From: Priapulus caudatus
Taxonomy: Eukaryota > Priapulida > Priapulimorpha > Priapulimorphida > Priapulidae
Assembly (NCBI RefSeq): GCF_000485595.1
Contig: NW_014577092.1
Span: 744,446 to 773,311 of the forward strand
DNA: 28,866 bases
Direction of reading: 5' to 3'
The notes under the pieces are model-generated. The model saw only the letters and a program-made list of their open reading frames with translations. It was not told the DNA's origin and did no database searches. Each line of letters begins with the position of its first letter. The first letter of the stretch is position 1. The translations under genes were made by a program, and so were the position numbers. Shown here piece after piece: positions 10,170 through 20,080 of the stretch.

Positions 10170-10663
10170 AGCCTACAAGAGGCTCACTTGTAGAGGCTCA
10201 TGAGATATTATGAGGCATGTCCAAGAACTGATCGATCAAAGACAAAGGTCGTGTGAATATAACGCTCTCTTCAACGACGCTCCGTGTCGTTTTTGATCAG
10301 AATATCAACTATAATCTCTACCTATCAACTCTAAACTCTAACTAATATATACATTACAACACAGTTTGTGTTCGTCCAAGTGTACACAACTTATCGTAAC
10401 ACAAAGACGAGCTGTGATTGGTCGGCTCGGCACGCATGCGCATACGCATCTTATATCATGTTTTTCGCAGACGTCAGGAATTTCGCGCGACACCGGACCT
10501 AATCTACAGCTTCAACTACTTCGAGCATCTGCACACTGGAAGCTGACACTCAGCCTCCTCATCCGCGAATGATATAATCAAGATGATGCCTATCACTCCC
10601 ACTTGACACCCAATTAGCTTGACTGCACGCACACCCGCCGAAGTCCTTTGTTTTATTACTAAA
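10170..10663. other. No gene seen; one short hairpin
   Basis: CTACAAG (10,173-10,179) pairs with CTTGTAG (10,187-10,193). The rest shows only motif-free short frames. Confidence 0.45.
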
Positions 10664-10692
10664 CTAGCTGCTGGTACCCGCTGCGCTGGGTA
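10664..10692 (-). mobile_element. Helitron-type 3' terminus
   Basis: Read on the minus strand, a hairpin TACCC-AGCGCAGC-GGGTA (10,692-10,675) is followed by seven bases and CTAG (10,667-10,664), then T. A short GC-rich hairpin about 10 bases before a CTRR terminus, with insertion before a T, is the established Helitron 3' end. The element would extend to higher coordinates, but neither its 5' TC end nor Rep/helicase coding is recognisable, so this is likely a non-autonomous or broken copy. The mirrored right-arm copy is at 27,481-27,509. Confidence 0.55.
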
Positions 10693-10973
10693 AAATCGTG
10701 CTACTAATTCATACTACTAATAATGGGACACAATAGGAACATTGTGTAAAAATCGACAATAACATTGCACACAATATGAATATTTAGAAATCAGTCTAAT
10801 AAGATAATAAGCATGGGAAAAGCTCCCCACGTACGGCATGCACGTATGGCACGTACGGCATGTAACAGCACTGTTACAATTGGGTTGCGGCTTCTTCATT
10901 TCAAAGCCTGTTGTGTAAACAATGCAGTTCGTAACCTCTGAACTGCGCTGTGCTCTGTTTTAGCTCGCGTGGC
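10693..10973. other. Probable Helitron body with short CGTACGGCATG repeats
   Basis: Bases 10,827-10,863 contain three close copies of an ACGTACGGCATG-like unit. No open frame of note. Confidence 0.35.
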
Positions 10974-11504
10974 TCGGTTTCCGGTTTCACAATACCAGCA
11001 GTCTGATGGAATAGTGATCGATTTTTTCTCTGTGTGTCAGCACTAGTACAGTCAGTGCTGAACAAGTGTGTGAAGATTGACGAAATTATTGCAGCGGGTT
11101 TTTCACAGGCACTTGTTCTGGGTGAGTTTGGCACGGTTTGGCAGGTTTTTTTTTCAGCTAGGAACACTCACCGGTATAAGAGATGGCCTCGGTTGAAATT
11201 GCACTCCAGATTCGTGGGTGCGTTTGGCGCCTATCAGGGAAGATAACAATCATAGATACATTAGATACATAGATAACATACGACACCTCAAATATATACT
11301 TAGATATAACGACGAACGGAATCTCACCAGGAACGTACGCCCGCTGCTGCTCGTGTCCTGTAGTAAGTAACAACAACGCGCCGTCAATCGTCGAACAATA
11401 TACGCCAGTTGTCAGGGAGGGGGAAAACAGACACTTGCGCCTGAGAAAACGAGAACAAATAAATACAAGGCCGTAGCTTCTTTATGGAACCTGATAACAT
11501 TGTC

Positions 11505-11695
11505 AGGTGGGCATCATGTTTCCATGAACCAAAGTATCCTCTTGACGTACACTGACGTCACGCACGAACTTCGGCTATCTCCGAAGTTGAATGCATACAG
11601 CCTGCTGATGGTGCTGGTGGTGCCGCATGGTCATCATTCCATACACGCATATCTTGTTCTTCTTGACTTTGGTTCATGGAAACATATGCCCACCT
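11505..11695. mobile_element. 190-bp miniature inverted-repeat element with a CRE-like site
   Basis: AGGTGGGCAT at 11,505 opens a 28-30 bp end that includes TTTCCATGAACCAAAGT. Its reverse complement closes the element at 11,695. Inside are a perfect TGACGTCA palindrome (11,553-11,560) and an 8-bp hairpin AACTTCGG-CTATCT-CCGAAGTT (11,567-11,588). No coding capacity. Copies are at 19,345-19,535 and, inverted, 26,509-26,702. Target-site duplication not evident. Confidence 0.7.
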
Positions 11696-11995
11696 TTCGG
11701 CGCCGGTTCCGGTAGGCGCCATATTGTTTTATATTTGAGCAACCATCATTTCAATTCGAGTCAATGTGCACTTTCAGATGTCATAACTTTTAAAATAAAT
11801 CATTTCATGAAATCAAACTTTGTAGTCTAGACAGAGAAGCACATCGACTGTTTAATGTTATTAATTTCAGAATTGTTTACCGGTAAACCGTTTTCGAGAT
11901 AAAACCCAACAAAACGTAATCGAACTAACAGCGACAATCGGCCGGGTAGTACGGGTTCCCGCCAAATTATCCAGTTCTCGTTGGTCGCTATAGCC

Positions 11996-12056
11996 TATAT
12001 ATAATCCCAGCCGCTAGGCATCGTCAGTTATCGTCACACCTCACTGCGACTTATAG
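11996..12056 (+). promoter_or_regulatory. TATA/initiator promoter candidate with short first exon
   Basis: A TATA box (TATATATAAT here; TATATAAAT in the other two copies) stands 29-30 bp before the A of TCAGTT at 12,024-12,029, which fits the animal initiator consensus at the right distance. About 30 bases later, CTTATAG is followed by GTAAAT at 12,057, a good 5' splice site. A TTTTTGCAG acceptor occurs at 12,415-12,423. The next 30 bp after the start site recur at 12,470-12,499 without the donor. The short exon has no start codon. It could be the promoter of a mobile element, of a non-coding transcript, or a chance match; conservation of TATA, initiator and donor in all copies is suggestive, though the copies may not be independent. 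Confidence 0.35.
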
Positions 12057-12059
12057 GTA

Positions 12060-12420
12060 AATATGTTTTGTATTTCTCTCGCGACTATCGTACTTGTTAT
12101 TAGTAGTAATATTTTGACAGCGATGAACATAGATAAACTTACTTGTACTTACTTGTATTATATTTCATGTATTGATGATTTACGTTTTCGTATTTCTCTT
12201 GCGACTATCGTACTTGTTATTAGTAGTAATATTTGACGCGATGAACATAGATAAACTTACTTGTACTTACTTGTATTATATTTCATGTATTGATGATTTA
12301 CGTTTTCGTATTTCTCTTGCGATTATCGTACTTGTTATTAATAGTAATATTTGACGCGATGAACTTAGATAAACTCACTTTTACTGACTTGAATTATATT
12401 ACACGTATTAATGATTTTTG
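12060..12420. repeat. Tandem array, three units of 118-120 bp
   Basis: Units start at about 12,071, 12,191 and 12,309 with TATTTCTC(T/C)TGCGACTATCG and include GTACTTGTTATTAGTAGTAA, GATGAACATAGATAAACTTA and a TGTATTGATGATTTACG end. The third unit is the most divergent. The array lies wholly inside the predicted GT-AG interval 12,057-12,423. Only one unit remains in the middle copy, which is broken at 20,010. Confidence 0.9.
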
Positions 12421-12469
12421 CAGGAGTATGTCTATGCCTCTATGGTATGAACTGTACATACAATAAAAC

Positions 12470-12499
12470 TTATCGTCAAACCGTCACTGCGACTTATAG
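12470..12499 (+). repeat. Second copy of the 30-bp first-exon-like sequence
   Basis: TTATCGTCA...CACTGCGACTTATAG repeats 12,027-12,056 almost exactly. It follows a short ATG frame (from 12,427) and an AATAAA at about 12,462. The two copies bracket the tandem array. Confidence 0.6.
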
Positions 12500-12569
12500 A
12501 TTCATTTGAGGACCGTGCAACGGGCATCATCGAGCGACAGCGAAGAGACGCATCACAGTACAACAGTAG

Positions 12570-12990
12570 TAAATCTGCAATGATGACGTATACACACTCA
12601 AACGCGTAAACGATGACGAGGTATAAACAATGACGACTTACGCGCCATGATGACGCATACACACTCATGATGCGTAAATAATAATGACGCGTAAATGATG
12701 ACGAGGTATAAACAATGATGACGAGGCCAGACGAGGTATAAACAATGACGACTTACGCGCCATGACGACGCATACACACTCATGATGCGTAAACGATGAT
12801 GTCGCGTAAATGATGACAAGGTATAAACAATGATGACGTCCACGCCATGATGACGCATACACACACACACACACACTCATGACGCGTAAACAATGATGTC
12901 ACGTGAATGATAACGAGGTATAAACAATGTCGACTTACGCGCCATGACGACGCATACACACTCATGACACGTAAACAACGATGAAGCTGA
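12570..12990. repeat. TGACG-rich minisatellite
   Basis: Degenerate units of 25-35 bp combining GATGACGAGGTATAAACAAT, GACTTACGCGCCATGA and GACGCATACACACTCATGA. About six higher-order copies. The units carry many TGACG half-sites of the CRE/ATF type. The open frames on the minus strand are repeat translations. Confidence 0.85.
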
Positions 12991-13202
12991 AACAACGATG
13001 GCGCGTACTGCAGATAACTCGCCACCGCCCCTCGGAACATTGCAATATATGCATAACGGGCGCGTTCAAATTCCAGTGCGAAAACAAGTTGAATGAGGAT
13101 CGGATAAATCACTGCTCAAATAGAAGCATTCGATCGCCAGATGGCCCATAATGGAATCGACGCAGTATAGTCAGGTTATGTAGATGAGTTATTATGGAGC
13201 TA

Positions 13203-13238
13203 GGGAGATTGAGAGAAATAGAGAGCGAGAGCGAGAGC

Positions 13239-13273
<35 letters not shown>

Positions 13274-13387
13274 GAGAGGGAAGTAGACAGCACGCACAGA
13301 AAGGGGAGGGAGAATGTGAGAGGGGAGGGAGGAAATAACGCACAAGACAGGGAAAGAAAGCGAGCGAGAGAGAGAGAGAGAGAGAGG
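13203..13387. repeat. GA-rich purine tract
   Basis: Two GA runs (about 13,220-13,265 and 13,360-13,386) separated by a purine-rich link containing GGGGAGGGA. Almost entirely A/G on this strand, a composition able to form triplex DNA. The Arg/Glu- or Ser/Leu-rich frames are artefacts. Confidence 0.9.
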
Positions 13388-15120
13388 CGGCGCCGGAGAG
13401 AGCAAGCCACAGCGCGTGGGCGACGGTGGAAATGATGCAGCTGGGGTACCTGCGTACAAACTAGGCGCAGAGTTATGCAACTCGCCCGCGTGCACGCGAT
13501 GCGTGCGGCTCGGCTAATTCATAATCGATATCGTCGCAGCGAAGTTTCGACCGCCGCGCAACACGCTAATCGATGCGCATGCGTCGCAGATACGGGCAAG
13601 GAAAGAAAATAATAAATTTCACCGCGTGAAAACTAACCTGAAGAATCGTCAATTGTAATTATCTTCTTACATAAGCGTACAGATCCACCAAGCTGCAAGG
13701 CAAACTCAATCACGCCTAAGGTAGTGCACAGCAAAATGGCACGGCAACTTAAATGGCGAAGGAGCGTAAGTCTACGTCTGGAACCTGATACCATACTGTC
13801 CCATATACCATACTGTCTGTCCAGCTCTATAGTTAGGCATATGACATGTGACCACTATTAAATCACTACCGGTTCATTACCCTGTTAGGTTAGAAGATGT
13901 GACGCGTCGTCCGCCGACGAATCGGAGGGCCCGCTGCTCGGGCACCAAAGCTGACGCGATGTTTTGTGGTTGCATTATATAGGCTGGCTATCGTGTGTGC
14001 CAACGGTATGCATACGGAGATGGGTGGATGGTTACTAGTAATTTAAAATGAATTCTCTCAAACTATGGTCCCTATTCGACTGCGCGACTGTTTTTCAGGC
14101 AAAAATGTGGTATCGCTGAGTAAATTCGCGATAGCTTTTAAAATCGCCGGACAACATATGACACAACTCTCATGGTAGTACACGGCTGAAGTACATGGCT
14201 ATTAGCTTTAATAGTACCAGTTGGCAGAAAACAGTCGAAATAATCATTTATAAGCCCCTGAAATTTAGTTCTTAAGTATACGATCCTATGGAGGATCCAA
14301 TAGTGGTCTGTTCTCATATAAAAACACAGGACACAATCGCTGAAGTTTTCACTGTGCCGATGCATGCATGGCAACGCACACTGGCGAACATATAAGCATA
14401 AGAAGCAGTGCTTTTAAAGTAATTATTTCACACAATTTCCCTGACCGTTCTCGTATTTTTACGAACACTAAAATACTGGTATTGCTTGTGTAGCAGCAAT
14501 TGTCTAAAGTAAGGGTTACATGTCTCACAACACTCGTAAATTTCACACACAAAATATTCAACTATTGAGTTTTTTTACATCGCGTTGACGCGATTACATG
14601 ACGATGCCACTCGTCTCTCGCGAGACCTTGTCGCAATACTTTAACTAAAACTTAAACTATAACTTGAACTAAGCAATAGAGATGTTGTACCCGTCTAGAA
14701 CCACTACGTCACTCAATACGACGCACATTTGTCTTCCTGTTGCCGATTTCAACGGAATTGTCGCTATACGAAAGAATCTGGCTGCATTACTCACGATTGT
14801 ACATACCATAACAGCAGAAAGACACGGTAATTTTTATACTTGAGTAAACAGTAACATATTCGCTGTTAGATGAGACTATATCCCGCTATATTTGTTCTCA
14901 AGTGTGCATTTTTGTGTGAAATAATTCCTTTAACATGGTAAACGAGAGGTCCTGCAGCGTATTAAATGAGCACATCACAGTTGCTATAGCAACAATCACA
15001 AGCGAACTATATATATGGGGTAGTAATATAAAAGGTGATATAATTTGAGGTATATGCACCACAATCATGTCGCACGGTGGCGAGATGAATAATAATCTCA
15101 TCAGCTAATATATACGGGCG
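13388..15120. other. Arm DNA without a supported gene
   Basis: About 1.7 kb. Small palindromes are present, such as ATCGCG-TTGA-CGCGAT near 14,580 and GTCTCTCGCGAGAC near 14,614. Short frames here change or break in the mirrored copy at 23,046-24,800, which argues against coding. Confidence 0.45.
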
Positions 15121-15216
15121 CGTGTGTGTCTCTCTCTGTGTGAGTGTGCGAGAGAGAGAGAGAGAGAGAGAGAGAAGAGAGAGAGTGTGTGTGCGTGTGT
15201 GTGCGTAGTGCGTATG

Positions 15217-15247
<31 letters not shown>

Positions 15248-15253
15248 TGTGTT

Positions 15254-15284
<31 letters not shown>

Positions 15285-15440
15285 TTGTGTGCTGTGTGTG
15301 TGTGTGTGTGTGTGTGTTTGTGTGTGTGTGTGCGTGTACGTGTGCGGTGTGCGTGTGCGTGTGCGTGCGCGTGTGTGTGTGTATGTGTGTGTGTGGCCAG
15401 TGTGAGTTTGTGGGTGTGTGTGCGTCTGTGTGTGCGTTTA
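15121..15440. repeat. GA then GT microsatellite
   Basis: CT/GT start, an AG run (about 15,149-15,185), then GT with TTTGTG and GTGCGT interruptions to about 15,440. Overlapping Cys/Val and His/Thr frames are repeat translations. Confidence 0.9.
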
Positions 15441-15770
15441 TGTGTGCCAGACTAATATAAACGCTAACATGTCTCATATTACTATTCTACGATCGTCTGA
15501 ACAATTAATTTTAGCCATACTGCGTTTTCACCAAACCCGGAAACCCCGTGTAGTCGTGCACCTTATTTTTAAATAAAAAAAAAAAAATAGTCGGCAAACA
15601 TTTGCTTAGAAATACGTCTCAAAGACCGTTAGAGAGCAAGACGTAATAACGAAACATACCTAAAATATAAAAACTTCACTATAAATTATAGTAGGAAAGA
15701 ATGTTGTAATAAATATATACATATAATATATATGCGTAGTTGGTAGATGAAGAAAGAGGAGTGTAGGTAA
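15441..15770. other. AT-rich arm DNA, no feature seen
   Basis: Contains an A13 run near 15,577. Nothing else supported. Confidence 0.4.
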
Positions 15771-16066
15771 GACCTAAAAAAGACGTTTGTTTCGGCTAAC
15801 GCCGACCGAGTCCATTTTAAACCGCCGTGTCGAAACGAATTTTTTAAAATAAAATAAAAAATCCCAACGTGATATCGATCGGTGAATGCATTGATTTGAC
15901 TTTGAAAGTCATTATATTGGCTGTTAATAAGTATAAAACAAGTAATTGTTCAAATCCAAAAAAAAAATTATTTAATGGTTTGCCTAAATGAAGGTTTTGC
16001 CCTGCTACCGTGTCCAATTTTTTTCCAGCTCGTTAGCGGAAACAAAAACATCTTTTTTTCTTAGGC
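15771..16066. mobile_element. About 300-bp element with imperfect terminal inverted repeats
   Basis: GACCTAAAAAAGACGTTTGT followed by TTCGGCTAACG (15,771-15,801) pairs, with some mismatches, with the end at about 16,031-16,066 (CGTTAGCGGAAAC...TTAGGC). A central palindrome, TGACTTTGAAAGTCA, lies at about 15,897. No coding capacity. The mirrored copy at 22,092-22,396 keeps both ends. Confidence 0.45.
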
Positions 16067-16480
16067 TAAACAGTGAAACCGTGCACTGATATCTTGAGAA
16101 GAAGCCAAGGGAAGGAAGCCGGAGAAAGCGCGAATGAGGAAGACAAAGATATGGGAAAATGGTCGATGGGTTAGTCTGAAGAGGGAGGTGGCAGCTATCG
16201 CTACTAGCGAGCTTATCCTAAATGCGCCTGGCGTTTCTTCCCTTCCCTCCCCTTCTTACACTAGGAGTCAAACTGTCTGTATGGGCGACTGTCTAGCAAC
16301 GCCAGCCACGGGGAAGAGTATTTAATATAGAAGCCGTGTGTGGTAGTAAATATAGATATACATCAAGAACTACTACTAATAATAATATTAATAAATTTAT
16401 AATATATATATAAAGTATGAAACGTAAAATACAAATAAAGAAATGCAGTGTCTGTTACTATGAATGCGAGCTTTCGGAGG
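16067..16480. other. Arm DNA, no gene supported
   Basis: The 63-codon frame at 16,134-16,325 is disrupted in the mirrored copy (21,830-22,050), so it is not supported as a gene. AT-rich from about 16,330. Confidence 0.4.
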
Positions 16481-16697
16481 CACACACACGCACATATGTC
16501 ATTGTGTACAATGCACGGCCCGCACGCACATACACAAACACACACACAACGCACACACACACCACACACACACACGCACGCACGCACGCACGCACGGCAA
16601 CCACGCACACGTATGTATGTATATATATGTATATGTATATATGTGCGTGTGCGTGTGCGTGCGCGCGTGTATGCATGTCTGCATGTATGCCATGTAT

Positions 16698-16731
<34 letters not shown>
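16481..16731. repeat. Composite microsatellite AC, ACGC, GTGC, TA
   Basis: ACAC and ACGC units to about 16,600, then TATG/GTGC units and TA dinucleotides at about 16,700-16,731. Confidence 0.9.
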
Positions 16732-16735
<4 letters not shown>

Positions 16736-16795
16736 TAAAATTATACGGACACGGTAAGCCAAAATTACTACCGTGTCCGTATAACTTTTATCTAT
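16732..16795. repeat. Hairpin with about 26-bp stem between TA tracts
   Basis: TAGATAAAATTATACGGAC and ACGGTA on the left pair with TACCGT and GTCCGTATAACTTTTATCTA on the right, with one unpaired base and a 12-base loop (AGCCAAAATTAC). The mirrored copy is 21,365-21,428. It looks like a pair of short TIRs with nothing between them. Confidence 0.75.
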
Positions 16796-16921
16796 ATTTG
16801 CTCTACTCATGGTAGTGATTGAGCACTCTCGACACACGAGTTCATAAACAACCATTGGAATATATATATATATATATATAAACAAAGTCAATGTATAGAA
16901 TAAGGGTGTTTAAAGTTTAAT

Positions 16922-16960
16922 TGACAAGAGCTTTCGAGATTAGATCTCTTCATCAGGTCA
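16922..16960 (-). ncRNA. Hammerhead-ribozyme-like motif of a Penelope-like element
   Basis: On the minus strand the parts occur in order: TGAC, CTGATGA, one extra A, a hairpin GAGAT-CTA-ATCTC, GAAA, a six-base segment GCTCTT, then GTCA. TGAC and GTCA can form helix I, the hairpin is helix II, CTGATGA and GAAA are the conserved core, and A-G/C-U around a two-base loop could give a minimal helix III with cleavage after CTU-type CUU. Penelope-like retroelements are known to carry such minimal type I hammerheads. The extra A after CTGATGA and the very short helices I and III are departures that may abolish activity. It lies downstream of the GIY-YIG remnant in the same orientation. Confidence 0.4.
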
Positions 16961-17111
16961 GCAGACATTATTGGAATAGAATCTCTAATAATCAAAAACA
17001 AATACAATGCGTTATATAGATAATCAAAAATGAATGATTCACACAATCGTCGGGCGTTGCCATGAATACGAACAACAAAGAACACGCACATATATATATA
17101 CACACCACAAA

Positions 17112-17589
<478 letters not shown>

Positions 17590-17599
17590 CGAAGCAATG

Positions 17600-18075
17600 G
17601 GCTCAAAAATCACACGTAATTAAAGTTTACGTTCATCGCCCCCTGGATTCAAACAACCAACCTCCAGAATTAATTCTGCTCAGTCATGTGCTCGACGTGA
17701 CTATTGTAATATGGTGTCAGTTTGGCAAGCACAAAACACGCACGTCCAATCAATGTGGTGATCCGGTTGCGTTAAAATGGTCAGCAACCGGAAAACCATG
17801 CAAATTGAGGCGAATAGATCTTAGGTGTTCAACAAACCTATCCGCAAAGCGGCGTTTTGTTTCGCCAATATAGTTTAATTGGCATTTTAACGCATTCAAT
17901 GGCGTAAATGAAGTTCGTCGACACGCATGTAAATGAATCCGCACTAATAATTTTGCCCCGAGGCCCTTGAACCACAGACCTATTCGTGATAAAAATTGCA
18001 AGTACTGCAACGTTTCGCGACAACACGGGTATTAGCCAGGTTGGCTCACGGGGTTGCCAGAGTTGTAAACGGTGC
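17600..18075 (-). pseudogene. Penelope-like element, C-terminal GIY-YIG endonuclease remnant
   Basis: Reading the minus strand from about 18,030: SFTCVSTNFIYAIEC, then after a one-base shift YIGETKRRFADRFVEHL (about 17,875-17,825), FPVADHFN, and a shifted end matching LNPGG-like text at about 17,638-17,659. This order (Cys-rich start, FIY for GIY, YIG, conserved Arg, His, and a final L-P-G-N block) is the GIY-YIG nuclease found C-terminal to reverse transcriptase in Penelope-like retroelements, where it nicks target DNA. Stops and at least three frame shifts break it. No reverse transcriptase precedes it: a TA tract at about 18,082-18,115 replaces the upstream part, so this is a 5'-truncated copy. 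It runs straight into the CA/TG array, beyond which lies the ribozyme-like motif. The mirrored copy (20,081-20,546) preserves the C-terminus better. Confidence 0.75.
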
Positions 18076-18081
18076 TTGAAA

Positions 18082-18118
18082 CATATATATATATATATAT
18101 ATCATATATATATACAGG
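18082..18118. repeat. TA microsatellite
   Basis: Alternating TA interrupted by one C, at the truncated edge of the Penelope remnant and close to the inner end of the left arm. Confidence 0.85.
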
Positions 18119-18144
18119 CTACACATATACATAATGATTTCTGG

Positions 18145-18818
18145 AGCCGCTTGTGTTCTCGCCTGATGCATTTCCTCCACATGTATGCGTACATAATATT
18201 ATCGTCAGAAAGGCAACGTCGTTTTCTGAGATTGCCACGCGCGCCCTATTCGTGACGGGACATTATCGACACATGCACGCGGGTGCGTACGCACGCGCGA
18301 ATATCCGAGTATGACTCGGAATATTGAACCACCGCCTCTGAACTACGACGCCATTCCGAAAACGATTGAATGATCACGCCACCGTTACGAGAAACCGGGA
18401 TCCCCTACAGTGGAGAACCCGACGGAAGACAAACGCAAAGAAACATGGCCGACGAAATGTAACCGTGCGCCTTTTCAGCTCCCCCCTCTGAGGTGGGGGG
18501 GGGGGCAGCACGGAACGTTACTCGCGTACTACGCATTACGTACTTCACCCTAATCAATGAAACGAATTTCGAGTCTATTCAATCGGTTAGCCTAGGTCGG
18601 GTTTAAAAAATACTTTTTTGAAAATGCCCCCCACCCTTCAAGTTGCAGCGGAACTTAACATAGCGTTTGTCTACCGAATAACACAGGAGGATTCCACAAC
18701 TTCTGACGGTAAAACCTGCTACGCACATGTAACATCACGAGCTAATAATACCTATTGGCGACATGTAATACGGTCGGTACAGTTCCGGCGCCTGTTTACT
18801 GGAGAGGCATCTCAGTTA
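18145..18818. other. Single-copy spacer DNA
   Basis: The only part of 9,359-28,866 with no second copy in the window. It contains a perfect palindrome GTGCGTACGCAC (about 18,281), a hairpin CCGAGT-ATG-ACTCGG (about 18,306), and a G run of 10 or more near 18,495. No convincing gene; the frame from 18,618 runs into the gap. Confidence 0.5.
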
Positions 18819-18843
18819 NNNNNNNNNNNNNNNNNNNNNNNNN
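18819..18843. other. Assembly gap, 25 N
   Basis: Exactly 25 undetermined bases. A round fixed size usually denotes a gap of unknown length placed by software. Sequence resumes inside segment A. Confidence 0.98.
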
Positions 18844-20010
18844 TCGGTTTTCCCGCGTTTCACAATACCAGCAGTCTGATTGGAATGAGTGATCGATTTT
18901 TTCTCTGTGTGGCAGGCACTGTACAGTCAGTGCTGAACAAGTGTGTGAAGATTTGACGAAACGAATTGAGGGGTTTTTCACGGATTTTTCGGTGAGTTTG
19001 ACGGTTTGGCAGGTTTTTTTCAGCTACGAACACTCACCGGGTATAAGAGATGGCCCTGTAAAAATTGCATCCAGATCGCTTGGGCGGTTTGGCCGCCTAT
19101 AGGGAAGATACATACATAGATACATAGATACATAGATACATACGAACTCAAATATATATTAGATATAACGACGAACGGGAATCTCACAGGAACGTACGCC
19201 GCTGCTGTGTTGTAGTAAGTAACAACAAGCGCGTCAATGTGAACAATATAGCCAGTTGTCAGGGAGGGGGAAAACAGACACTGCGCCTGAGAAAACGAGA
19301 AAATAAATACAGCGTAGCTTCTTTATGGAACCTGATACATTGTCAGGTGGGCATATGTTTCCATGAACCAAAGTATCCTCTTGACGTACACTGACGTCAC
19401 GCACGAACTCGGCTATCTCCGAAGTTGAATGCATACAGCCTGCTGATGGTGCTGGTGGTTGCGCATGGTCATATTCCATACTACGCATATCTTGTTCTTT
19501 TCTTGACTTTGGTTCATGGAAACATATGCCCACCTTTCGGCGCGGTTCCGTAGGCGCCATATTGTTTATATTTGAGCAACCATCATTTCAATCGAGTCAA
19601 TGTAGCCACTTTCAGATGTCATAACTTTTAAAATAAATCATTTCATGAAATCAAACTTTGTAGTCTAGACAGAGAAGCACATCGACTGTTTATGTTATTA
19701 ATTTCAGAATTTTTACCGTAACCGTTTTCGAGATAAAAACCCAACAAAACGTAATCCGAACTAACAGCGACAATCGGCCGGTAGTACGGGTTTCCCGCCA
19801 AATTAATCCAGTTCTCGTTGGTCGCTATAGCCTATATAAATCCCAGCCGCTAGGCATCGTCAGTTATCGTCACACCGTCACTGCGACTTATAGGTAAATA
19901 TGTTTTGTATTTCTCTCGCGACTATCGTACTTGTTATTAGTAGTAATATTTGACGCGATGAACATAGATAAACTTACTTGTACTTACTTGTATTATATTT
20001 CATGTATTGA
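18844..20010 (+). repeat. Segment A, copy 2 (direct)
   Basis: Begins TCGGTTTTCCC at the gap edge and follows 10,974-12,177 in the same orientation to ATGTATTGATGA, where it switches to the inverted arm. It includes the 190-bp TIR element (19,345-19,535), the promoter candidate and one tandem-array unit. By eye it agrees better with the right-arm copy than with the left-arm copy. Confidence 0.9.
19833..19893 (+). promoter_or_regulatory. TATA/initiator promoter candidate, middle copy
   Basis: TATATAAA starts at 19,833; TCAGTT has its A at 19,862, exactly 29 bases later. CTTATAG then GTAAAT gives a splice donor at 19,894. This is the cleanest of the three copies. Confidence 0.35.
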
Positions 20011-20080
20011 TGAGAAATACATATATGTATATGTGTAGCCTGTATATATATATTATATTATATATATATAATATATATGT

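Larger units (their letters stand above)
10974..12177 (+). repeat. Segment A, copy 1 (also at 18,844-20,010 and inverted in the right arm)
   Basis: About 1.2 kb present three times: here, in direct orientation at 18,844-20,010, and inverted at about 25,980-27,190. Copies 2 and 3 agree with each other against copy 1 in several places, for example near 11,085-11,130 and 11,337-11,365. It includes a GATA/ATAC-rich patch (11,240-11,300), a 190-bp TIR element and a promoter candidate. The 70-residue frame at 11,034-11,246 is not preserved in the other copies, so it is probably not a gene. Confidence 0.9.

Noticed and set aside
11034-11246. 70-codon frame in segment A
   Set aside because: Broken by differences in both other copies of segment A.
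12060-12420. Possible CRISPR-like array
   Set aside because: The units are contiguous 118-120-bp tandem repeats without unique spacers, in eukaryotic DNA.
12027-12499. LTR retrotransposon suggested by a TATA box and repeated 30-bp text
   Set aside because: The repeats are too short, lack TG...CA ends, and no primer site or polymerase coding is present.
13109-13495. Ser/Leu-rich and Arg/Glu-rich frames over the GA tract
   Set aside because: Repeat translations; the mirrored copy gives different frames.
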